64,000 bases of DNA. Source: Solen grandis (Eukaryota > Mollusca > Bivalvia > Adapedonta > Solenidae). The notes under the pieces are model-generated. The model saw nothing but the letters and a program-made list of their open reading frames with translations. It was not told the DNA's origin and searched no databases. The DNA is taken from assembly GCA_021229015.1 (NCBI GenBank), contig CM037792.1:45071083-45135082 (forward strand), written 5' to 3'. Position 1 is the first letter of the stretch; the number at the start of each line of letters is the position of its first letter. A program made the position numbers and the translations under genes. This document shows positions 59,301 to 64,000 of this stretch, one piece after another.

Positions 59301-60421
59301 ACAATTATAAATCAAAAACAGTAGTGATTGATTTTCTGTTATAATTTCTGTATTTCTCAGTAATTTCATATTGGGATATCAAATGAACCATTAAGTGTTG
59401 AATGCTAGAGCTTTTCTGTAATTAAACATTATTAAAATTTTCGAAACGACCCTCGTTTTGCGTTAGTGATCCGGAATGCCTCAGTGACATAGGCAGATTT
59501 ACAAACAAATAAGTCTTAAAACTAGATTGATTTCGATGACGGCATTTTTGCACAAGTTCCTTGGGATAATGAATGCAATATCCATACCAAAATATTTAAT
59601 TTACCTCTAAAGGTTCATCAGTTGTTCGCCGTTATTTCCAACCTTCGTACTTTGCGCCGCTGTTTAAACGTGAGATTTACTGACTATGGTAATCGGTAAG
59701 CAACCGTTTGAGGTACGTTTTCGACGAATACGACTGTCATATTTTGATGAAATCATGTTAATGAATTGATTTTTGAAAATATCATATTGAGTTATGGTTA
59801 CATCCGCGGAAAAGATATGAAAACATAACTAGAACTGATAACTGATCCGGAACTACTCATGATCCGGAACCGGTCAATCAACTGTATCCCATTTACTTTG
59901 AAACTGTCGCAAAGGGGCACCAAAAGGTAACAATTTTCAAGTTTTGCCAGGTTGTGATTCAAATTTTCAAACAAATCACCAAGTACAGTAACCGTACAAG
60001 AGAACATGTGCCGCAAGGGTCCTGTACTGTTTCACCCCTATCAGTGACTGTTCATTCTTTTTCTTCTACTTCATAGTGAAAGCATCACTCGAACCCAATA
60101 TGTCAATGACGATTTACATTGTCTCTATATTAAGTTTACACATTCCCAGGCCGCATTTCCAGCCTTCTCCGGAATGATTTAAGTGTTCACTGTATCATAC
60201 CGGTTCTTGTCACTCGAATATGGAATGAGGGGTGGTGGGGAAATTATTACTCACAAAACGTAAAAGACTAAGACTTGCAGACATCAATGAAGCTGACAGA
60301 GAGAACAAAGAAAATAACATACTTGTGGGAATTCCACATCTTCCCAAATGCCAGGTTCTGGTAAAGCCAAAACAAAACTGATACCAGCCAACAGAATGAC
60401 AAGTTGGAACCTTGGATCCAT
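38226..60421 (-). CDS. TMEM87: TMEM87-type Golgi seven-transmembrane protein, N-terminal half (nine exons)
   Basis: Exons are 60421-60323, 51658-51598, 47049-46949, 46665-46528, 45519-45472, 44665-44396, 43603-43507, 40081-40020 and 38346-38226. All have GT/AG sites and consistent phases, giving 332 residues plus one base. Order: signal peptide (1-20), a lumenal GOLD-like domain with KGYLYFTKSLYKGTVLSLKI and an IGWLLRYSPCATEY segment, a Lys/Asp/Glu-rich lumenal insert, a WRSGYFILILKI strand, then MKGSVGYISAVEWPLLIFYG leading into TM1 and NWRDLLRVQYWVGG before TM2. The last motif closely matches human TMEM87A/B (YWRDLLRIQFWIG), as does its position. TMEM87 proteins are Golgi GOST-family membrane proteins linked to endosome-to-Golgi transport and reported as cation-channel or mechanosensing components. 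TM2-TM7 and the tail are missing at the assembly gap. A or B paralogue cannot be told apart. Confidence 0.88.
38650..38730. repeat. Small inverted repeat
   Basis: AAACGTCTAAC (about 38676) and GTTAGACGTTT (about 38717) are perfect 11 bp complements about 30 bp apart: a hairpin or a MITE end. The rest of 38350-39740 shows no recognisable feature. Confidence 0.5.
39746..39979 (+). mobile_element. TTAA-flanked MITE, 234 bp, copy 2
   Basis: CCCTTTCCCTC ... GAGGGAAAGGG between TTAA at 39742-39745 and 39980-39983. The internal palindrome around CAGCCTGCGAGTAACTCGCA is perfect. It lies 40 bp from TMEM87 exon 8. Confidence 0.88.
40020..40081 (-). CDS. TMEM87: TMEM87 exon 8: pre-TM1 segment
   Basis: Acceptor GTGTATATAG, donor CTTATT/gtaagt, 62 bp. 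With the split Val codon from exon 7 it reads VTVSMKGSVGYISAVEWPLL and then I, matching the human VEVKGPYEYL...YPLMIF region. Confidence 0.88.
40412..43477. mobile_element. hAT-like element, 3.1 kb, with a nested repeat
   Basis: The ends are CAGTGTCCGACAAATCCT and its near-reverse AATTTGTTGGACACTG. Subterminal CTACCA/GGGCTACC copies occur at both ends (40446-40500, 43410-43450). TACTTCT and TACTACT flank it as an imperfect duplication. Most of the interior is an inserted CAAGAGCTGTC-type repeat. No transposase seen. Confidence 0.65.
40585..42066 (+). repeat. CAAGAGCTGTC-type repeat with core tandem units
   Basis: It begins AACAAGAGCTGTCAGAGGAC and ends CTCATATTCTACGAATAGTC then GAGCTAAAA. 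Six or more units of about 160 bp carry GCAAAACTTTAACCAAAATT and GGGGCCATAA. A CCGACGCCGACGCC tract precedes the end. The general layout resembles the pearl-like family, but the termini differ. Confidence 0.65.
43507..43603 (-). CDS. TMEM87: TMEM87 exon 7
   Basis: Acceptor GTTCTGTTATAG, donor AAAG/gtcagt, 97 bp, ending phase 1. It encodes VDNYDFAKVWRSGYFILILK and then IDSDQADGFQAK, aligning with the lumenal APYIFIVHIG strand before TM1 in human TMEM87A. Confidence 0.87.
44396..44665 (-). CDS. TMEM87: TMEM87 exon 6: charged lumenal insert
   Basis: Acceptor AACCATTTCAG, donor GAAAAG/gtaagg, 270 bp, phase 0 at both ends. The 90 residues are dominated by Lys, Asp, Glu, Ala and Ser (for example DKEKDDKENDKSGQK) and then become TVTSKGL-like. 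It is much more charged and repetitive than the corresponding human stretch. Because both ends are in phase 0, the exon could be skipped without a frameshift. Confidence 0.8.
45072..45277. repeat. Diverged relative of the TTAA MITE family
   Basis: The ends TTTACCCTTAACTTCATG and TATGAAGTAAAAGGTTAA resemble the family termini; CAATGCATCAAGATGAGTCT matches their right side. Confidence 0.4.
45472..45519 (-). CDS. TMEM87: TMEM87 exon 5
   Basis: A 48 bp micro-exon with acceptor TTACTTTTCAG and donor CCTTCG/gtatgt, phase 0 at both ends, encoding DDRNRKPNITKAIDPS with one NIT sequon. Confidence 0.8.
45685..46123 (+). repeat. Pearl-like element, complete short copy
   Basis: The 5' end is GAGGGCCATGACGGCCC then CGCTCACCTGA. 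Two core units carry GACCTACTTTTTGACCCCAC. GACGCACGATAGACGCCGGA follows, then the hairpin GAGCACATTGTGCTC and GGTGAGCTAAAA. Confidence 0.8.
46230..46520 (-). repeat. Probable SINE
   Basis: It shares GTTTGCTTGGGTCTAACATC, AGTCCTGGAAC and TATACTGAGTGT with the segment at 56680-56950. On the minus strand a GTTTGATTCCTGG B-box-like sequence lies near its end. Confidence 0.45.
46528..46665 (-). CDS. TMEM87: TMEM87 exon 4
   Basis: Acceptor CATTTTTCAG, donor CTGCCT/gtaagt, 138 bp, phase 0 at both ends, 46 residues (KENLMLDTYFNKPNGQLYKD...). It corresponds to the lumenal region after the conserved WYL...C segment of the family. Confidence 0.85.
46949..47049 (-). CDS. TMEM87: TMEM87 exon 3
   Basis: Acceptor GGTATTTCAG, donor AATGCT/gtatgt, 101 bp. 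It encodes (I)DCSSKMQPETVRIGWLLRY and SPCATEYQTLEGNA. The two cysteines flanking a WLLRY strand align with CDLSLNITWYLKSADC in human TMEM87A, a likely disulfide. Confidence 0.87.
47737..47970 (+). mobile_element. TTAA-flanked MITE, 234 bp, copy 3
   Basis: The same ends and palindrome as copies 1 and 2, with TTAA at 47733-47736 and 47971-47974. Confidence 0.88.
48152..48342 (+). mobile_element. TTAA-flanked MITE, 191 bp variant
   Basis: CCCTTTAACACATATTGGCT ... CATGAGGTAAAGGG between TTAA sites at 48148-48151 and 48343-48346. The termini are related to the 234 bp family, but the interior is different. 48350-48760 shows nothing else. Confidence 0.65.
48764..49540 (+). repeat. AACAAGAGCAC-type dispersed repeats
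   Basis: Two heads, AACAAGAGCACTGGTTATTG (48764) and AACAAGAGCACCTCATGGGG (49472), are separated by four core units of about 170 bp with GGCCATAACTCTGGAGTAT-like and TGTGACCAAGTTTGGTGA sequence. The segment 49540-50040 has nothing recognisable apart from a T tract at 49717. Confidence 0.55.
50043..51103. mobile_element. TIR element with CCACGAA subterminal repeats
   Basis: TACTGTAAAATCATTATATT and its reverse TAAAATGATTTCACAGTA form inverted ends of about 27 bp, TACTGTRAAATCATTWTATT then TTYGTGGGG. TCCACGAATT or CCACGAAA occurs three to four times just inside each end. There is no coding capacity. 51110-51590 shows nothing else. Confidence 0.65.
51598..51658 (-). CDS. TMEM87: TMEM87 exon 2
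   Basis: Acceptor CCATTTCAG, donor CAAAA/gtaagt, 61 bp, ending phase 1. It encodes DKGYLYFTKSLYKGTVLSLK, aligning with SGKNYFSFGKILFRNTTIFL of human TMEM87A. Confidence 0.87.
51775..52545 (+). repeat. Pearl-like family member, degenerate
   Basis: The head is AACAAGAGGGCAAATATGGC then GATGCTCATCTAAG. Four units carry GGTATCAGCCATAATCAAAC and TTGCTTAAGAAAT. The microsatellite is degenerate (GGACAGACGACAGCC) and the tail is AAAGCTCATTCTG. Confidence 0.6.
52550..54089. other. TMEM87 intron 1, mostly featureless; hAT-like end at 53107
   Basis: CAGGGTGTTCGTTCGACCCG then AGTTCCCGGGTTTTGACCCG at 53110-53150 resembles a hAT terminus with GACCCG subterminal repeats, but no partner end was found. Nothing coding is seen elsewhere. 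Confidence 0.35.
54090..55047 (+). mobile_element. Internally deleted hAT element
   Basis: The ends are CAGTGGTCGAAATTAGCGC and, reversed, CAGTCATAGAAATTGGGA. The direct repeat GGAGTCT flanks it (54083-54089 and 55047-55053). Subterminal copies of CGGGCTAGTAAAAATT and ACTAGCCCGA lie inside both ends. It retains only the first part of a transposase reading frame. Confidence 0.75.
54393..54735 (+). pseudogene. hAT transposase N-terminal zinc-finger fragment
   Basis: ATGGCGGAG at 54393 opens MAEKLLLKFVSGAKPGKKNS and stops. In another frame KRKYEDINRDRNFLL and RPWLRYQREKNTMFCDWCIE then SGCENLRLDAVKSHEKSKCH follow. CDWC ... H-x5-H is a TTF/BED-type finger like the one in the intact hAT ORF at 17309-19597, but a different subfamily. 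The RNase-H-like domain is absent. Confidence 0.65.
55142..55905. mobile_element. Probable hAT-like element with GGACAAG subterminal repeats
   Basis: The left end is CAGGGGTGGCGAAATCTCAT then ACTTGTCCACGGACAA, and the right end, reversed, is CAGAGTCATACATTTGCCGG then ACTTGTCCGTTGACAA. No clean target duplication is visible, so the bounds are approximate. 55910-56670 shows nothing recognisable. Confidence 0.5.
56680..56950 (+). repeat. Probable SINE
   Basis: GTTGTTGTTTGTTGGGTTGA followed by GTCCCTCCAACAG, AGTCCTGGAAC and GGGGATCGGGCCC. It is related to 46230-46520. 56960-57459 shows nothing else. Confidence 0.45.
57462..59884. mobile_element. TA-flanked Tc1/mariner-type element, 2.4 kb
   Basis: TA/CAGTTGATTGACCGATTCCG at the left and CCGGTCAATCAACTG/TA at the right are inverted, with one mismatch over 23 bp. 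Further TCCGGATCA copies lie at 57476, 57658, 57677, 59466, 59842 and 59860. TA target and CAGT termini are typical of Tc1/mariner. A 66-residue ORF at 58069-58269 (with ALNAINNRPTRMTPSKETPT) may be a transposase or integrase remnant. Confidence 0.65.
58069..58269 (+). pseudogene. Possible transposase or integrase tail fragment
   Basis: A 66-codon ORF inside the TA-flanked element. ALNAINNRPTRMTPSKETPT has the x-LN-x-RP-x(4-8)-TP spacing found near the end of several DDE integrases and transposases. There is no catalytic core upstream. The resemblance is short and could be chance. Confidence 0.3.
60323..60421 (-). CDS. TMEM87: TMEM87 exon 1: signal peptide
   Basis: ATG at 60421 in CACGAAGATGG context opens MDPRFQLVILLAGISFVLAL, a signal peptide with Ala-x-Leu-Pro near the likely cleavage point, followed by PEPGIWEDVEFPQ. 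The donor is CACAA/gtatgt, phase 0. The intron after it is 8.7 kb. Confidence 0.8.
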
Positions 60422-60719
60422 CTTCGTGTTTTGACAGCTGTTCCGCGGTAAATGATCTTTTTACTGAAACGTGGAAATGATTTTTAAATTTCCATAAAAA
60501 AGTTTATTTATATAGTTGTGTGTCCATATGAAAATGTTATATCTCAATTTATAAACCAAATATTAATTTATTCCTATTTGACATATATTTTAAAACTTAG
60601 CTGAATTTTGACCAATAGAAATTATTAAACGTCTGTATTTTTATGCTGGACAGTAAGATGTCTGCGCCCTATAGTTTGGACGAAATGTAAACACGTCATC
60701 TTTTAATACACTTGTCACT
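60422..60719. promoter_or_regulatory. Probable bidirectional promoter
   Basis: 298 bp separate the divergent start codons of TMEM87 (minus) and the ERLEC1-like gene (plus). Short head-to-head spacing between two secretory-pathway genes suggests shared control. No obvious TATA-based direction is seen; TTCCGCGG at about 60440 is one of the few CpG-bearing sites. Confidence 0.45.
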
Positions 60720-60836
60720 ATGTTTCGAATTATTTTTTCGCTGTTTTTCATTCCTGTATATGGTGGATTCAACCCATTTTCTGATGATGAGCTTTTCTCC
60801 ATTAATTGGGCTGGTCCTACAAATCTAGAAAAAGTT
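60720..60836 (+). CDS. ERLEC1: ERLEC1-like ER lectin, first coding exon
   Basis: ATG at 60720 encodes MFRIIFSLFFIPVYGGFNPF then SDDELFSINWAGPTNLEKV and ends at GTT/gtaagt in phase 0 (39 residues). Residues 1-15 form a signal peptide. SDDELFSINWAG matches the SDDIPFRVNWPG start of mature human ERLEC1 (erlectin), an MRH-domain lectin of ER-associated degradation. The MRH domains would lie on later exons beyond the window. The match is only about 12 residues, so the call is tentative; a signal peptide plus a good donor makes a real first exon likely in any case. Confidence 0.5.
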
Positions 60837-61047
60837 GTAAGTAATTTACTTAGTGAATGATACATTTACCAAAATGGTAGAATATTGGTGTATGGTATGA
60901 AACCATTGTACCAACAGCCTGTTTATAAAGTCATAACTTTTTTTCCTTAGCAAAGACATTTTAATGCAATATGTCGATTTATTTACAAATATATATAAAC
61001 ATGTGAGAAAAATAAAGTATTAAGACAGGGAATCAAATCGAGTACAT

Positions 61048-62580
61048 GTCAAATTGTTACCAAACCATTTCGTAACCACTTTTTTTCGGTCAATTTGTAA
61101 CCATTTTATACAAGTCAATTAGTAACCTTTTCAAGTCACAGATCAATTTGTATAAATACAGTTCATAACCTTTCATACGTGTAATTTTTATCGGTTTTAC
61201 CAACATCCTTTATTTAGGTGTTGATAATGCTGATAATAAAATGTAATGGTGCATGGATGATTTAGTAATAAAGCTGAAAGTTGAATATATTTGAAATTAT
61301 ATGCTAAAACATTCCCAGAAAATGTCGTTCTGCAATCTGTGTAATGGATGGTAATCAAATAGCAAAATGGAAGCATATTGTTGTTGATTTATCTATTTTT
61401 GTTTTGGTAAAACTGTTATTTGTTCATCAATGTTATCATTATGAAAAATAATGTTTTATTAAAGTGTGTCAATATTTGAGATAAATGCCAGACACTTTAT
61501 ATCTTGGTTTTAGTACACACATATACATGTATAATATATATAACTTAACAAAGATATTTTATCTTATAAAGGCATCTTTTAAGTCATTAACCACTTTGAC
61601 TGTGTCATAGTAGTAATATCTTTATTTACGTCTCATCATAAAAAATACAAGGCAAAACAAGATATACAATGCTATACCATATGTGGAATCATCAATGATT
61701 GTTTTTGTATGCACCTGTCAACAAGTACACCTGATATTAATATCGCGTAGCTTTATTAACGTCACACCCAACCTGGTGCATGACAACGCTGACTAAATTA
61801 TCACCTGCCTAATCACACATACGGATTTATTTGTTGTTGTTGTTTTTTTAATCTAATATATTGATGTCTTCAAATAATAATAACATTATCACCAAAAAAA
61901 CAAACAAAAAAAACTTTGAGGTAAATTTGTTATATTATAAAAATAAAACTCCATATCGCGAATCAGGAAATGGATTCCACTGATCTGTGCCGTGATTTAC
62001 ATGTACTTATTTTACCGTAAATTATAAAAGTTTTATTTTAAAAACATACATTTTGTTCTGTTATCAACTTTAAAGATATTTACGGATTTTAATGATATAA
62101 TAATAATAATATTACCATTGAGAGGGATTAGTAAAAGTTGTAAGAACTTGTTTTTCGGTTGTTGTAAAATAAATAAGTTTAATATGAACATTATTTTAAA
62201 AAATAATTGAAATTTGTCATACTGTTGAAATAAAACTCCATTTTGGGATCAAGAAATAGAGTCCATCGGTTCAGTTATGTGATTATAATCAGTTTCATCT
62301 AGATCTAACCTGACTGAAAGATATCTCACAACATTTTTTTATGATATTTATTTATTCAATACAGTATAAGGTATTTATTAGTTTTCACAGTATACAACTA
62401 AATCCTACCTGATATCATCGACAATTGGTTGGAGGTTATTAATCAACTGGTAAAAAAAATGGTTACAAATTGACTAGTGATTTGAAAGTGGTTACGAATT
62501 GACCTGGAAACGGTTACAAATCAACCCAATGAAAGAGGTTTACGAATTGCTTTGGTTACAAATTGTTTGGTTAGAATGAC
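61048..62580. mobile_element. TIR element with clustered GTAACC subterminal repeats
   Basis: Four to five copies of a roughly 30 bp unit containing GTCAATTTGTAACC lie at 61048-61165, and the reversed copies (GGTTACAAATTGAC) at 62455-62572. The two clusters are mirror images around a 1.3 kb AT-rich core without ORFs. The exact ends and target duplication are unclear. Confidence 0.6.
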
Positions 62581-62689
62581 CCCTAGAACCAGGTACCCCT
62601 CACTTACAGGGTGAGTGCTCTAATAACTGTTAAATAATATATAAAGGTAAAGCCAGGTAGTGGTGGCTGCATGTTTGAATTGTGTTTAT

Positions 62690-63060
62690 GTAACCAATTA
62701 AAATCCTACTGTCCCAAGCTGGAAATCAACTTTAGACCCAGGTTATGCAAATAGGACATTCTATCACATCACCACAAAAACCAGCTCTATAGCAAGATAG
62801 TGCAAGTGCCATTCAATACTACATAAAATCCTAATTTTAAGAATATGTCCTCAGAATCCTGGAGTGTAAATGTCTGTGGCACTTTCTAAGGGTGCCATCC
62901 TTTTTACAACTAAGTTAGACACTAAATGTAACAAAGTAAAATCCTACTGCCCCAAGCTGGAATGGAACACAAGACCCTTGGTATATAAGTCAGACATTCT
63001 TTCATATCACTACAAAAGCTAGCTCTGTGGCAAGATGGTACAAGTGCCATTATACTACAT
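62690..63060 (-). repeat. Two tandem tRNA-derived SINE-like units
   Basis: The unit AAATCCTACTG.CCCAAGCTGG to AAGTGCCATT...ACTACAT is present at 62698-62824 and 62938-63061. On the minus strand TTTTGTAGTGATATGA and TGTTCCATTCC recall A and B boxes. Confidence 0.5.
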
Positions 63061-63229
63061 TAATGTTTGCCTTGACATGTCCTGGAATCATTATTGACTT
63101 CCCTCTAAAAGACAGCAGCACAAAATACCCAAATTTTACTGTGAAGTTTGGGTATTCATTGTCTAGTTAATCGTACATGCATATTCATTATATATTTAGT
63201 AAGCCTGTAATTACTGGCAATCTGACCGG

Positions 63230-64000
63230 TGTTCTATAGGTTTGCCCTCCATCTGTTTGTCCGTCCATCCAGATGTCCGGAAATCTGGATCCTGTGATAA
63301 CTTGAAAACTGTTTAAGATAATATTATGAAACTTGGTATATTAATAGATGGCAGTATGGAGATTCTGCAAGTTACTTTGTTCTTTTTCTCGGACCAAAAT
63401 TCTGGTTGCAATGGTAACGGAAAAATTATGTACCTCACCAGTAGGGGATTCATGTGTTGCGCCCAACACCAGTTACTTGTTCTTCTTAAACTTGATGAGC
63501 AGCCCTACTGTATTGTATTTTTATGCTCACCGAAGGTGACGCATATAGTCGCCGCTTCGTCCGTCCGTCCGTCACACTTTCCTTGTCCGGACTATTTCTC
63601 AGGAACTAACAGCTTGATTTCAACGAAACTTTATGGGAAGCTTTATCACCAAGAGTAGATACGCATATCGTTGGCGTGACCTGGTTCCTCAATTTTTCAA
63701 AGAGTTAAGGCCCCTTGACTTTTTGGCCTATAGTACATATTGCATGATTCTTGTCTGGGCTATTTCTCAGGAACTAATGGCTTGAATTCAACAAAACTTT
63801 ATGGGAAGCTTTATCACCAAGAGTAGATACGCATATCGTCGGCGTGACCTTGTTCCTCAAATTTTCACAGAGTTATGGCCCCTTGACTTTTTGGCCTATA
63901 GTACATATTGCCTGATTCTTGTCCGGGCTATTTCTCAGGAACTAATGGCTTGAATTCCATGAAACTTTATGGGAAGCTTTATTACCAAGAGGAGATGCGC
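63230..64000 (+). repeat. Dispersed repeat with CCGTCCGTCC microsatellite and tandem units
   Basis: TTTGTCCGTCCATCCAGATG begins one segment (63256). ATGCTCACCGAAGGTGACGC then CGTCCGTCCGTCC begins another (63523). From 63590 units of about 185 bp repeat GGGCTATTTCTCAGGAACTA and TTTATGGGAAGCTTTATCAC. It continues past the window end. Confidence 0.65.

Noticed and set aside
60641..60865. 74-residue minus-strand ORF
   Set aside because: It is antisense to the plus-strand exon at 60720-60836, which has a signal peptide and a donor site.

Overview
The window is AT-rich eukaryotic nuclear DNA from a mollusc, most likely a bivalve (clam or mussel grade). The evidence is spliced genes with long introns, the lectin and Golgi-protein families encoded, and above all the repeats. 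The commonest repeat starts near GAGGGCCATGATGGCCC, carries ~165 bp core tandem repeats and a GACGGACG-type microsatellite, and ends in CTCAGGTGAGCTAAAA. This is the architecture of the pearl/CvA/DINE-1 class of non-autonomous Helitron-like elements known from bivalves. The species cannot be fixed from sequence alone.

Three host genes can be reconstructed exon by exon. (1) On the minus strand, 37618 down to 3989, is a signal-peptide-bearing, cysteine-rich protein with a Pro/Thr stalk. Five exons keep phase throughout; the 3' end is not found and the family is not recognised. (2) On the minus strand, 60421 down to 38226, are nine phase-consistent exons covering the N-terminal half of a TMEM87-type Golgi membrane protein. 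They run into a 100-N assembly gap at 38101-38200, and the C-terminal exons are not seen. (3) On the plus strand, 60720-60836, is a first coding exon that looks like ERLEC1 (an ER lectin of the OS-9 type). It is divergent from the TMEM87 gene, with about 300 bp between the start codons.

The rest is mainly transposable-element DNA. The 22.5 kb intron 2 of the cysteine-rich gene holds an uninterrupted 762-codon hAT transposase (17309-19597, minus) whose second catalytic Asp appears to be Gly. It also holds a Russian-doll block (23703-32535) in which one pearl-like element is split by a 4.4 kb hairpin-ended element, itself split by a TTAA-flanked element, and by a further element that contains a second, which contains a third. 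A frameshifted hAT transposase relic lies at about 34200-36370 with a younger 395 bp insertion inside it.

Other elements are TTAA-flanked MITEs of exactly 234 bp (three copies), several hAT-like elements starting CAG and ending CTG, a TA-flanked Tc1/mariner-type element (57462-59884), tRNA-derived SINEs, and an element with clustered GTAACC subterminal repeats (61048-62580). The most unusual structure is the hairpin-ended family. It has three copies, near 11296-15868, 24456-28891 and 37671 to the gap. Its end hairpin differs in sequence between copies but stays self-complementary, and its interior is rich in TGACGTCA palindromes.
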